From contig NVRK02000085.1 of assembly GCA_002400845.2 (NCBI GenBank), positions 1 to 49,812 of the forward strand: DNA of 49,812 nucleotides. The letters are read 5' to 3'. Below the pieces are notes generated by a model. The model saw only the letters and a program-made list of their open reading frames with translations, was not told where the DNA came from and ran no database searches. Below are positions 27,551 through 35,613 of this stretch, piece by piece. The first letter of the stretch is position 1. Every line of letters starts with the position of its first letter. Position numbers and translations under genes: made by a program. The stretch is from Hyphomicrobiales bacterium (GTDB lineage Bacteria > Pseudomonadota > Alphaproteobacteria > Rhizobiales > Rhizobiaceae).

Positions 27551-27602
27551 GAAGGCTAAGCTTTAAGTACGTCTATTGCTTTAGTGTTAAAGTTTGGCCT
27601 TC
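27551..27602. terminator. Long stem-loop between the convergent DUF1772 and protease genes
   Basis: GAAGGCTAAGCTTTAA (27551-27566) can pair with TTAAAGTTTGGCCTTC (27587-27602) over all 16 positions with two wobbles, leaving a 20-nt loop. The right arm lies inside the last codons of the aspartic protease gene. No T tract follows on either strand, so termination, mRNA 3'-end protection or both are possible. Confidence 0.5.
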
Positions 27603-28142
27603 AATAACAAACTTTTCTAATCTGTTTAAAAAGCTCATTCCCAACAAGGTTGTCTTTAGCGCTTTGTCTCTAGAGACAGTCGCCTGAACATTCTTGATTT
27701 TAATTTTGCCAATTTTAATTTCGTCAATCATAATTCCAGCCGCATAGGTCACACCATTGGCTGTATTCACTTTGTATTTAAAGTCTTTATCTTTTAATCG
27801 AATGCCCATTTTCTTGGCGGTGCTTTCGTTTATCGCAACATAAGTCGCACCAGTATCAACAAGCACTTTATTCTTTTTGCCGTTCAAACGTGCCATAACA
27901 ACAAAATGCCCGCTTCTATCCGCAGTAATTTTGGTGGTTTTGCCTGAACTGCGTTGCTTTGCAACTTTTCGAACACTTGTATTTTTTAAATAAGATTGGC
28001 GCTGTTGTTGTGAGGGGATTTTAGCGCTTGAAGCGTTTGTTTCCTGCTGTGGGCTAAGAGAGATGTTGGTGTGTTCAAAAACATATGGCGTTATTACGCC
28101 AGAAAGCATCAAAGCACCCAGTATCATCAGATATTTATTCAT
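27573..28142 (-). CDS. TIGR02281-type retropepsin-like aspartic protease
   Basis: An N-terminal hydrophobic segment (MNKYLMILGALMLSGVITPY) serves as membrane anchor or signal. A linker rich in Ser/Gln/Lys follows. The C-terminal retropepsin-like domain has the catalytic triad VLVDTGATYVAIN, the FKYKVNTANGVTYAAGIMID flap region and TLLGMSFLNRLEKF. This group of single-domain aspartic proteases is common in alphaproteobacteria and faces the periplasm. Substrates are unknown. The ATG at 28142 follows GGAGAG at 7 nt. A TTG one codon upstream is rejected. Confidence 0.9.
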   Translation of the reverse strand: MNKYLMILGALMLSGVITPYVFEHTNISLSPQQETNASSAKIPSQQQRQSYLKNTSVRKVAKQRSSGKTTKITADRSGHFVVMARLNGKKNKVLVDTGATYVAINESTAKKMGIRLKDKDFKYKVNTANGVTYAAGIMIDEIKIGKIKIKNVQATVSRDKALKTTLLGMSFLNRLEKFVIEGQTLTLKQ

Positions 28143-28180
28143 CAAATCTCTCCGTAATTTAAATGATAATTACAACAGAA

Positions 28181-28210
28181 GGCCTAAAATCTAACTAAGA
28201 AACCTTAGTT
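28181..28210 (-). terminator. Possible terminator of the deoB-add-upp operon
   Basis: Read on the minus strand, AACTAAG-GTTT-CTTAGTT (28210-28193) forms a 7-bp hairpin followed by AGATTTTAGG. The T tract is short and the stem AT-rich, so this is a weak candidate. Confidence 0.4.
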
Positions 28211-28253
28211 CAATTCAAATCATGAGATTGTGGTGAATAATTCCTAAAGTGTA

Positions 28254-28883
28254 TTATTTAGTGCCATACATGCGGTCGCCTGCATCACCTATACCTGGTA
28301 AAATATAACCATTATCATTCAGTCCTTTATCAATTGCTGCCGTAAAAATATCAACATCTGGATGTGCCTTTTGTAAGGCTTCAATGCCTTCGGGAGCGGC
28401 TAAAAGACAAAGAAAACGAATTTTAGTAGCGCCGTGTTGTTTTAGTTTTTCAATCGCCATATTAGCTGAGTTTGAAGTTGCCAGCATAGGGTCAACGGCA
28501 ATCACCAATCTGTCACCAAGGTCGTCTGGCGCTTTGAAATAATATTCAACAGGCTGTAATGTTTCATGGTCGCGATAAAGCCCAACATGTGAAACACGCG
28601 CAGAAGGAACCAATTCTAACATTCCTTCAAGCAATCCATTACCCGCACGCAAGATTGAAGCAAAAACCAATTTTTTACCGGCCAAAATTGGCGCATCCAT
28701 CTCTTGCATAGGGGTTTCAATATGCTGGGTAGTAAGCTTTAAATCTCGTGTTACTTCATAACATAATAGTAACGATATTTCTTTTAAGAGCTGACGAAAC
28801 ACCGCAGTGGAGGTTTCCTTTTTGCGCATAAGTGTAAGTTTATGCTGGACCAATGGGTGGTCTACGACTGTAAGTTTGCTCAT
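28254..28883 (-). CDS. upp: Uracil phosphoribosyltransferase
   Basis: The 209-residue protein begins [20 protein letters not shown]. It has [29 protein letters not shown], the PRPP-binding [19 protein letters not shown], and the uracil-binding [19 protein letters not shown]-terminus. It converts uracil and PRPP to UMP. It is the last gene of the minus-strand deoB-add-upp run, downstream of add by 63 bp. Confidence 0.96.
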   Translation of the reverse strand: MSKLTVVDHPLVQHKLTLMRKKETSTAVFRQLLKEISLLLCYEVTRDLKLTTQHIETPMQEMDAPILAGKKLVFASILRAGNGLLEGMLELVPSARVSHVGLYRDHETLQPVEYYFKAPDDLGDRLVIAVDPMLATSNSANMAIEKLKQHGATKIRFLCLLAAPEGIEALQKAHPDVDIFTAAIDKGLNDNGYILPGIGDAGDRMYGTK

Positions 28884-28946
28884 GATTTTCTTCTTATAAT
28901 ATTTGTTTCAAAAAATCTTACCGTGCAAAAGTAGATAAGCTCAAGT

Positions 28947-29909
28947 CTAACATTTGGCCAATAAGCATTTTTTTGTTTCATCATCTACAAAAGCGGCTTC
29001 AATGGCATTTCTAGTAAAGCCCAATAAGGCTTTGTCATTATAACCAAATGTCTTTTTTGCAATCTCATATTCGTGTTTTAAACTAGTATGAAAATGCGGA
29101 GGGTCATCAGAATTAAGTGTAACTTTACAGCCAGCTTGTTCCAATTTTTTAAATGGATGATCTTCAAGCTTTGGATAAACATTAAGCGCAATGTTAGACA
29201 TTGTACAAACTTCTAATGTGATATTCTCATCTACCAATCTTTTAACCAGATCTAAATCTTCAATCGACCTAACACCATGGCCTATTCGTTCTACCTTTAA
29301 ATGGTTCAAGGATTGTTCAACGCTTTGTGGACCGCAAAATTCACCAGCATGTGTGGTCAATTTTAAGCCAGCGTCCCTTGCAATATCAAAAGCTTTGGCA
29401 AAGTCTTTCACTTTACCAAATCGTTCATCACCTGCCATGCCAAAGCCAGTGACCATTGGGTGGAGATTATTAGCAGCAGATTTTGCCGCGTTTTCCACAA
29501 TGTCTACGCCGCAATGGCGAACGCCCACAACAATGATCCGCCCTTCAATGCCTGTTCGTTCCTTGGCGAGTTGTATGCCTTCTGCAATGGCCTCAATATA
29601 AATTGTATGTGAACACCCCAAACGTTTTGCATGATCGGGTGATGCAAATATTTCGCCATAAATTGCCCCGCCTTTAGCAAGGCGAAGGTAATAATCTTTA
29701 GTCAATTCAACATAATCTTCAGGGGTTCTAAATAGACTGGCAGCAAAATCATAGGCGGCAAAAAAAGACGTGAAATTCTTCCAGATATAGCCCCTATTTG
29801 GGTCGATATAATCTTCGGTTTTAACACCATATTTTAGTGCTTGCGCCACAACCAATTCAGGGTGCGCTGTACCTTCTAAATGGCAATGTAATTCTGCTTT
29901 AACGACCAT
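28947..29909 (-). CDS. add: Adenosine deaminase
   Basis: The 320-residue amidohydrolase has the zinc motif AELHCHLEG near the N-terminus, THAGEFCGPQ, RIGHGVRSI and LNSDDPPHFHTSL with the catalytic and zinc Asp pair. It hydrolyses adenosine and deoxyadenosine to (deoxy)inosine, which the purine phosphorylase can then use. The open frame extends 68 codons upstream into deoB, but the family's N-terminus corresponds to MVVKAELHCH at 29909. The start lies one base from the deoB stop, so the two genes are probably translationally coupled. Confidence 0.95.
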   Translation of the reverse strand: MVVKAELHCHLEGTAHPELVVAQALKYGVKTEDYIDPNRGYIWKNFTSFFAAYDFAASLFRTPEDYVELTKDYYLRLAKGGAIYGEIFASPDHAKRLGCSHTIYIEAIAEGIQLAKERTGIEGRIIVVGVRHCGVDIVENAAKSAANNLHPMVTGFGMAGDERFGKVKDFAKAFDIARDAGLKLTTHAGEFCGPQSVEQSLNHLKVERIGHGVRSIEDLDLVKRLVDENITLEVCTMSNIALNVYPKLEDHPFKKLEQAGCKVTLNSDDPPHFHTSLKHEYEIAKKTFGYNDKALLGFTRNAIEAAFVDDETKKCLLAKC

Positions 29910-29910
29910 T

Positions 29911-31152
29911 TTAATCTCTATATTGCGATGATTTAAATATGCTTGTTCCGTTTTCAAGTGGGCCAATTTGCAGATGGTCAGCAATGCTTGCGCCAATGTC
30001 ACAAAATGTTTTTCGTGTGCCGCCGTTGCCAGTATCAATGTTAGGACCATATGCCAGTACAGGAACCTGCTCGCGTGTGTGGTCTGTACCAATCCAAGTT
30101 GGATCACAGCCATGATCTGCTGTCAGTATCATAAGGTCATCAGAATTCATCTCAGCCATAAGCTTAGGTAAAAATTGGTCGAATTTTTCAAGCGCATCAG
30201 CATAGCCAACGACATCTCTGCGATGACCATAAAGTGAATCAAAATCCACAAAGTTGGTCATCAAAAAAGAACCATCTAGCGCTTTGTTCATTTCTTTCAA
30301 AGTGGCTTCTCCAAGGGCAGAGTTACCATTGGCTTTCACAATTTTTGTTGGCCCACAATGCGCATAAATATCGCCAATCTTGCCAATGGCAATCACTTCA
30401 CGACCGGCTTCTTTAGCAATGTCTAAAAGCGTTGGTTTTGGCGGCTTAATAGAAAAGTCTCGTCTGTTGCCAGTTCGTAAAAAATTATCCTTAGTTGAAC
30501 CTAAAAAAGGGCGAGCAATAACACGGCCAATTTTCAAAGGCTTGGTAAGTTTAAATACCGCCTCACATATCTCGTATAATCTTTCCAACCCAAATTGTGC
30601 TTCGTGAGCGGCGATTTGTAAAACTGAATCTGTGGATGTGTAGAAAATTGGTTTGCCAGTGTTGAGATGCTCTTCCCCTAACTCTTCTAAGATCAATGTG
30701 CCAGAAGCATGTTTGTTACCCAATATGCCGCTTAATTGAGTTGCCTCCAATATGTCGTTAATCAGATCATCTGGAAATGAATTTACTGGCTCTTTAAAAT
30801 AACCCCAATCTTCTAGAACAGGCACGCCTGCAATTTCCCAGTGACCCGAAGGGGTGTCTTTCCCAGTAGAGGTTTCTTGAGCATTGGCCCAAAATCCCTT
30901 TAAGTTTGGCTTTGCAGAAAATCCTGCTGGCAATACACCAGAAGCATTTTTGGCAGCAAGCCCAAGCCCAAGATTTTCTAAATTAGGAAGGTATAATGAA
31001 CCTGAGCGTAACCCAATTTTATTTGCCTCACCGTCGTAACAAGCCTTAGCGATGTGGCCTAAAGTGTTAGAGCCAACATCACCAAAATCGGCGGCGTCAG
31101 GCGCGCCACCAATGCCAAAAGAATCTAAAATAAATAAGAAGGCACGTGCCAT
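29911..31152 (-). CDS. deoB: Phosphopentomutase
   Basis: The 413-residue protein of the alkaline-phosphatase superfamily starts MARAFLFILDSFGIGGAPDA with the metal Asp. It continues FGDVGSNTLGHIA, the phospho-acceptor Thr region STGKDTPSGHWE, and the metal motif LILTADHGCDP followed by TDHTREQVPVL. It converts (deoxy)ribose-1-phosphate to the 5-phosphate, linking the phosphorylases with DeoC. The ATG at 31152 is chosen over an in-frame TTG at 31161 since rhizobial DeoB begins at this Met. Confidence 0.97.
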   Translation of the reverse strand: MARAFLFILDSFGIGGAPDAADFGDVGSNTLGHIAKACYDGEANKIGLRSGSLYLPNLENLGLGLAAKNASGVLPAGFSAKPNLKGFWANAQETSTGKDTPSGHWEIAGVPVLEDWGYFKEPVNSFPDDLINDILEATQLSGILGNKHASGTLILEELGEEHLNTGKPIFYTSTDSVLQIAAHEAQFGLERLYEICEAVFKLTKPLKIGRVIARPFLGSTKDNFLRTGNRRDFSIKPPKPTLLDIAKEAGREVIAIGKIGDIYAHCGPTKIVKANGNSALGEATLKEMNKALDGSFLMTNFVDFDSLYGHRRDVVGYADALEKFDQFLPKLMAEMNSDDLMILTADHGCDPTWIGTDHTREQVPVLAYGPNIDTGNGGTRKTFCDIGASIADHLQIGPLENGTSIFKSSQYRD

Positions 31153-31196
31153 TGGTTGCAACTTTCATAGCAAATTAACGGGGTAGATTATCCTAG

Positions 31197-31220
31197 CTTG
31201 TATTAAAGAAAATTTACAAG
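31197..31220. promoter_or_regulatory. Inverted repeat between deoB and the PhnD-like gene
   Basis: CTTGTA (31197-31202) and TACAAG (31215-31220) are perfect inverted arms with 12-bp spacing, 45 bp upstream of deoB in a divergent intergenic region. It could be an operator for the deoB operon or the PhnD-like gene. Confidence 0.3.
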
Positions 31221-31302
31221 AGAATTTCTATTCATCATATTATGCCATAGTATTAAAAGCCATATAACGAAGTGATTCTTTTAAAGTTTGAAAGGCAATA
31301 AA

Positions 31303-32220
31303 ATGCGCAATGTCATAACTGCCAGTATTTTTTGGAGCCTAACATGTGCAATAGCACAAGCTGATTGGCGTCAAGATATTGGAACGTTGCGAATTGGTGT
31401 TGTCGCAGAATCAAGTAATTCACGTTTGGTCATTCAAGCAGAACCATTTAAATTAGCCATTCAAGAAGCACTTAATTTACCTGTAGAAATTTTTGTCGCT
31501 CGTGATTACCCCTCACTGGTACGTGCTCATTCGGATGGACGCGTAGAATATGCTATTTTAAGTGCATCAGCGTTTGCCGCTGTGCATGTTAATTGTGAAT
31601 GCGCAGAACCGTTGGTAGTGGCGCTAGCCGCAGATGGTTCCTCATCTTATAAATCGGTTATCATCACTAGAAATAAAGATGACTTCAATTCTGTTGAACA
31701 GTTGATAGGAAAACATCTTATTGCTTTATCTAAAGATTCGATTGCTGGTTACGCATTTCCTTTATTTGAACTTGCAAAAGCTGGCATTTTTTTAAAAAAG
31801 GGCGAAGGTGAAGTATCATTTGGTACAGAGTTTAAACCTGCTGTTCAGCAGTTTTCCCAAGGCAAAGGCGATGCTTTATTAGGGTGGAGTTCTTTGCAGG
31901 GTGAAAAATCATCTGGCTATTCACGCGGCACGTTAAAAAAATTAGCAGAAATAAAAGGCGTATCACTTAGCGATTTTAAAGTTATTTGGCAGTCTTCTAA
32001 TATTCCGCATAACGTTCATTCTGTTCGTAAAAATTTACCAGGGGAAGCTAAAACGATCTTGCGTGAAATACTTTCTAAAATGAATAAAGAAGATCCAGTA
32101 GCTTATGATTCAATAGAGCCATATTATAGTGGTGGTTTTTTAATAGCGCGAGAAACTACATTTGCACCAATGTTCGATTTTGCAGAAAATCCACTAAGCG
32201 GTATTGCGTCAGATAAATAA
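31303..32220 (+). CDS. PhnD/SsuA-type periplasmic substrate-binding protein (orphan)
   Basis: A signal peptide (MRNVITASIFWSLTCAIAQA) is followed by a type-2 periplasmic binding fold: LRIGVVAESSNSRLVIQAEP, FVARDYPSLVRAHSDGRVEYAIL, the hinge segment GKHLIALSKDSIAGYAFPLF and FKVIWQSSNIPHNVHSVRKN. This matches PhnD-like phosphate/phosphonate-binding proteins. There is no permease or ATPase beside it, so it may serve a distant transporter or act as a sensor subunit. ATG at 31303 with an AAAGG ribosome-binding sequence is preferred to a TTG at 31288. Confidence 0.85.
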   Translation: MRNVITASIFWSLTCAIAQADWRQDIGTLRIGVVAESSNSRLVIQAEPFKLAIQEALNLPVEIFVARDYPSLVRAHSDGRVEYAILSASAFAAVHVNCECAEPLVVALAADGSSSYKSVIITRNKDDFNSVEQLIGKHLIALSKDSIAGYAFPLFELAKAGIFLKKGEGEVSFGTEFKPAVQQFSQGKGDALLGWSSLQGEKSSGYSRGTLKKLAEIKGVSLSDFKVIWQSSNIPHNVHSVRKNLPGEAKTILREILSKMNKEDPVAYDSIEPYYSGGFLIARETTFAPMFDFAENPLSGIASDK

Positions 32221-32237
32221 AAATTGCTCAGCAACAT

Positions 32238-32260
32238 AAAAAGGCGACCATTTGGCCGCC
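32238..32260 (-). terminator. Rho-independent terminator of the minus-strand pilus genes
   Basis: On the minus strand GGCGGCCA-AA-TGGTCGCC (32260-32243) pairs over 8 bp with one wobble and is followed by five T. In the plus direction the same sequence has a mismatch and no T tract, so it belongs to the TadE gene ending at 32292. Confidence 0.85.
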
Positions 32261-32291
32261 AAAATATATAGAATTTATTTTATTAAAAGTA

Positions 32292-32918
32292 TTAGCAAGA
32301 GTTTTTAACGAACAGCTCGTCTAAGATACGCGGACGTAAGAATAATTCTTCTTTCATCGGAATAGCAGTCGTATTAAAGCTTAAGACACCATCGCTGCTA
32401 TATTCAGTGAAACCAAAAAATGGCGCGTAATTCATTTTTATTTTTGCAGCGACAATAAATCCATCAGAATCAGAAATTTCTGAAGGTAAATCGGCGTAGA
32501 TTGAATTTTTAGAATACGCTGTGCCACCATTATAGGCCTCGCTCCACTCTACATTATTCGTACCATCAGCCACAGTAATACCAGTTAAGGTGATTTCCAT
32601 GTTGTGCGTATACGGATACATAATTTTATCAGCGACAGCAACAATGTTATTCATCTGTGTTTTTGTCATGCAAGAATTGCTAGACGTGAACTGTGTTATC
32701 AAATCACCTACTGTGTAAGCGCTCCGAGAGAGTTTTCTATTTGCAGATATCGCATTAGAAATTTCTAATGTTCCAATGTACATAAGCAACATTAACGGGG
32801 CTAAAAATGCAAATTCAACTGCGGCAACACCTTCAGTTTCTTTGCGAAAATTATTTACAAGTATGCAAGCTTTAATGCTTTGTTTTTTTAGCATTCTCTT
32901 AATTGTGTTCTTGCTCAT
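32292..32918 (-). CDS. TadE-type pseudopilin of the Tad pilus system (distal of two)
   Basis: The 208-residue protein has a basic cytoplasmic N-terminus (about 1-30) and then EGVAAVEFAFLAPLMLLMYI. This is the pseudopilin signature with G followed four residues later by Glu-Phe and a single hydrophobic helix. A C-terminal periplasmic domain ends in Cys, with another Cys in SNSCMTK, which could pair. TadE/TadF proteins are cleaved by the prepilin peptidase and support Flp pilus assembly. Here it is likely processed by CpaA of this locus. It is downstream of another TadE on the same strand by 62 bp. Confidence 0.85.
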   Translation of the reverse strand: MSKNTIKRMLKKQSIKACILVNNFRKETEGVAAVEFAFLAPLMLLMYIGTLEISNAISANRKLSRSAYTVGDLITQFTSSNSCMTKTQMNNIVAVADKIMYPYTHNMEITLTGITVADGTNNVEWSEAYNGGTAYSKNSIYADLPSEISDSDGFIVAAKIKMNYAPFFGFTEYSSDGVLSFNTTAIPMKEELFLRPRILDELFVKNSC

Positions 32919-32980
32919 GTTCGTTACTCACAATTTGGATTAAATATCAGCTCGTCTCGATACCAATGATTATAAAATTT

Positions 32981-33535
32981 CTAAAATGCTTCTGTTCTAA
33001 AGGCCGCAACAGAACTCATAAGAGCGCCGTCATCTAAATCAGCCCAGTGTTGCGCTACAAAATTTGTAAAAACTGGCCACTCATAGTGTACTGTTAGTTG
33101 TACAATTTGCGAAGCGCCAGGCTGCGCAAATCCATATTCATCATCATCAAGCGCACCGTTCACTGGGGCAGGAGAATCATCACCAATATCATCGTATGAA
33201 GCGACAACTTTAAGATCGACTTTGATTTTACTACATTTTAACATAAGAGAAGCTTCTTTACAGACGACATCTTTAAAGTCAGCCTGGGTCATATTACTTG
33301 GCAATGCGCCAACACGTACTTTACGAGCGACCTGATCGACAGAATGATCTAGATATTGACCTGCGAAAAAAAACAGGGACACTTCAATGATAGAAGTAAC
33401 AATTAAGAAAAACGGAATCCCCAACATTCCAAATTCAATGGCGGTTACGCCATCTTCTTCTTTTCGAAATCGTTTTAGAATCTTTGGGAGTCTAAGGCAT
33501 TTGGCAGTTTTATAATTCTGAATTGAATTTGGCAT
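32981..33535 (-). CDS. TadE-type pseudopilin of the Tad pilus system (proximal of two)
   Basis: The sequence has a Lys/Arg-rich lead followed by EDGVTAIEFGMLGIPFFLIV, the pseudopilin cleavage and helix motif (G then IEF). The C-terminal domain has a CKEASLMLKCSK pair of cysteines typical of TadE relatives. The frame can be extended to an ATG at 33580, but that codon has no ribosome-binding site. The ATG at 33535 is preceded by AGGTGGT. Expression presumably comes from the 33.6-34.2 kb side with the N-domain protein. Confidence 0.85.
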   Translation of the reverse strand: MPNSIQNYKTAKCLRLPKILKRFRKEEDGVTAIEFGMLGIPFFLIVTSIIEVSLFFFAGQYLDHSVDQVARKVRVGALPSNMTQADFKDVVCKEASLMLKCSKIKVDLKVVASYDDIGDDSPAPVNGALDDDEYGFAQPGASQIVQLTVHYEWPVFTNFVAQHWADLDDGALMSSVAAFRTEAF

Positions 33536-33678
33536 AATACCACCTATAGCTAAGACTGAGTTGCTCGTTTTTTTAGACATTAACTTAAAGAGCTTTATTT
33601 TTAGTTTCTACAATGCATAAAAATACAGCGCCCCAGTTAAGAGGGCGTTAAACATGCTTTACAATCTAATATTTAGTT

Positions 33679-34149
33679 TTATCGTGCGCTTGCGCTAGAA
33701 AGCGAGTTTCTTGCAGATATTTGTGATTGCGCGCGTGAAAATGCAGTCTGGTTATCGCCAATTGTAAGTGTTGGTTCACAAACAGGTGCACACGCCATTG
33801 TCTCTTTTTGAGAACGACGGTAGATACGAACGGTATTTTGCTCATGGCCACGCACAACAATTGTTTCGTCAACAATTGGCTCACCATCCTTATCAAGAAT
33901 AATTAAATTCGTAACGCCAAACGACTTCCCAGTTAAAATAATTGTTACATCATCTTGCACTGTTGCATCTGCGATAGATGGATTTCCGATAATGACAGTT
34001 GATGCAGGTCTAGAAATTCTAAATACTTTTGCGCGGTCTACAACAACAATTACCGGGTCGTTAGCACCAGCTTCACTTGCAGAAGCATTGTTTACCAATA
34101 CAGATGTTGCCACGGTTAACACCAAGGTTGCTACTAATACTTTTAACAT
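33679..34149 (-). CDS. Stand-alone secretin N-domain (pilus assembly protein N-terminal domain) protein
   Basis: A signal peptide (MLKVLVATLVLTVATSVLVN, cleavage after ASA) leads to the PF13629-type domain: VVDRAKVFRISRPASTVIIG, PSIADATVQDDVTIILTGKSFGVTNLIILD. This is the fold found at the start of CpaC secretins, and the same domain occurs in CpaC of this locus (MVIDLPKDAHDILVANPKVADA). The protein ends after a short tail with two cysteines (CAPVCEP). It is probably a periplasmic partner or guide for the secretin channel. A CGGAGC ribosome-binding site lies 7 nt upstream. Confidence 0.85.
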   Translation of the reverse strand: MLKVLVATLVLTVATSVLVNNASASEAGANDPVIVVVDRAKVFRISRPASTVIIGNPSIADATVQDDVTIILTGKSFGVTNLIILDKDGEPIVDETIVVRGHEQNTVRIYRRSQKETMACAPVCEPTLTIGDNQTAFSRAQSQISARNSLSSASAR

Positions 34150-34563
34150 TGGAATGCTCCGAAATGAGTAAATAATTTCTCACAGTGTCGCTTATCTTGG
34201 TAAACGAACCCCTAACAAAATCAAAATAGTGCTTGTGAGATGTGTATCTTACGTTTGTGTAAAACATAAGCAAGGAATGAATAAAATAGCGCTATACATT
34301 ATATATATAATATATACTGGTCATTTGTACTGAGGCTTAGCAATTTAGCCAGCAATAGATTAAAGCTAAATAGTACGCTTTCAAAATAGCTATTTTCACA
34401 GTTCCTTTACCATCACTGATTGTAAAGTTTATTTACACTATATTTACCCTAGGTCTTAACCAGTTTTAAATTATTGTCCGCTAAGTTCTCTCTTGTCAGG
34501 TTGGGATAAACCCAGTCGCAAAATAATGTGTTGCATAACACGTGGATCTTAAGGAGTACTAAC
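34150..34563. promoter_or_regulatory. Divergent control region of the pilus locus
   Basis: This 414-bp region separates leftward pilus genes from the pilin gene. An almost perfect 24-bp AT-only-core palindrome lies at 34293-34316 (inner perfect ATTATATATATAAT, one mismatched pair outside). A TTAACC motif at 34456-34461, followed by a second TTAA six bases later, resembles but does not equal the CtrA consensus, which has seven bases between halves. Near the pilin start, GTGTT-GCAT-AACAC (34528-34541) is a small hairpin-forming dyad directly before the AAGGAG ribosome-binding site. Confidence 0.5.
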
Positions 34564-34734
34564 ATGAACCTTTTAGCACAGTTTGTTAAAAACGAATCAG
34601 GCGCAACTGCAATCGAGTATGGCCTAATCGCATCACTAATTTCAGTAGTAATTATCTCAGGTGCATCTGCACTTGGTACTAGCCTTCAGGCTACATTCTC
34701 AGGTCTTGCTGGTTCTATGAAAAAACCAACTTAA
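34564..34734 (+). CDS. Flp-family type IVb pilin
   Basis: The 56-residue pilin MNLLAQFVKNESGATAIEYG has the Flp prepilin leader ending in Gly13, with Glu and Tyr at mature positions 5 and 6. One hydrophobic helix (LIASLISVVIISGASALG) and a short C-terminus follow. It is the major subunit of Flp/Tad adhesive pili. An ideal AAGGAG lies 8 nt before this ATG; an upstream in-frame ATG at 34528 is not used. A strong terminator follows, which would allow much higher pilin expression than of downstream assembly genes. Confidence 0.95.
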   Translation: MNLLAQFVKNESGATAIEYGLIASLISVVIISGASALGTSLQATFSGLAGSMKKPT

Positions 34735-34764
34735 TCTGTAAGCCTCATTACGAGAGACTTATTA

Positions 34765-34794
34765 GACCGTCCGCTTTGCGGGCGGTCTTTTTTT
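34765..34794 (+). terminator. Strong rho-independent terminator after the pilin gene
   Basis: GACCGTCCGC-TTT-GCGGGCGGTC forms a 10-bp GC-rich stem with one wobble and is followed by seven T. Confidence 0.95.
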
Positions 34795-34880
34795 ATGTTT
34801 TTAAATAGAATTCATTCACGTTAATAACTTTTTCACCGCTAACCATTAAAATGGCGGAAAGATTATTAGGATTATTAGTA

Positions 34881-35381
34881 ATGTTAGACTTTATTTTATT
34901 CTTATTTTTCCCTTTCTTCATGGCACTAGCAGCAATGATAGATATGGTTACTATGACGATCTCAAATAAAATTTCGATCGTATTGATTGCTGGCTTTTGT
35001 ATTTTAGCCTATCTAATCGGTATGGACTTAAAAACATTTGGCTGGAACTGGGTCATGTTTGCAGTTGTTCTTTCTGTCGGCTTTACGCTTTTCGCCTTTA
35101 ATATTATCGGTGGTGGCGATGCAAAATTCGCAGCATCCACCTCATTGTGGTTTGGTTGGGAAAATACCTTAGAATTTATCGTATATGCTTCTCTTATTGG
35201 CGGAGTGATAACGTTGGTTTTGTTGAAAGTGCGTACGATGCCACTGCCAAGTAGAGTTGAGCGCGTTGAATGGGCAACACGTCTTTGGCGTGCAGATACA
35301 GGCGTTCCATATGGTATAGCATTAGGATTAGCCGCTTTATTGGTTTATCCAAACACACATTGGATGTTGATGATTAAATAG
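34881..35381 (+). CDS. cpaA: Prepilin peptidase CpaA/TadV
   Basis: This small A24 aspartic peptidase has about five hydrophobic segments. The first catalytic Asp is in ALAAMIDMVTMTISN and the second in NIIGGGDAKFAAS (the GxGD motif). It removes the short leader from the Flp pilin and the TadE-type pseudopilins at the inner membrane. The frame also opens with an ATG at 34851, but an AGGATT sequence precedes 34881, and rhizobial homologues begin close to MLDFILFLFFPF. Confidence 0.9.
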   Translation: MLDFILFLFFPFFMALAAMIDMVTMTISNKISIVLIAGFCILAYLIGMDLKTFGWNWVMFAVVLSVGFTLFAFNIIGGGDAKFAASTSLWFGWENTLEFIVYASLIGGVITLVLLKVRTMPLPSRVERVEWATRLWRADTGVPYGIALGLAALLVYPNTHWMLMIK

Positions 35382-35505
35382 CCAATAAAGAGGACTATAA
35401 TTCCATCTCGAAGAATTTTTTAAAAGCCGATTGTTGATCTAACAGTCGGTTTTTGTGTTTTGAGCCTGAAAATATTACTCTTGGCTCAATATTTTCAATT
35501 AATTC

Positions 35506-35538
35506 TCTGTTAACCGTAAATCTTTTCCTTGCGTTAAC
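35506..35538 (+). promoter_or_regulatory. TTAACC motifs upstream of cpaB
   Basis: TCTGTTAACCGTAA (35506-35519) and a second TTAAC (35534-35538) precede cpaB by about 75-105 bp. The first is nearly identical to TCTGTTAACCCTAA upstream of tadD. TTAACC is the half-site of CtrA-type control motifs in alphaproteobacteria. Regulation by CtrA is inference. Confidence 0.4.
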
Positions 35539-35613
35539 TATAATTACACCTTTCCAGCACATTATCGAAATTCAAAGATTCTAATTAATGCCGTTTGGTT
35601 TGAAGGAAAAGTT

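Noticed and set aside
29910-30113. 68-residue N-terminal extension of adenosine deaminase
   Set aside because: It lies wholly within deoB on the same strand, carries no conserved sequence and the family's N-terminus is at the ATG at 29909.
34456-34469. Full CtrA box upstream of the pilin gene
   Set aside because: The two TTAA halves are six bases apart rather than seven, so only a half-site is claimed.
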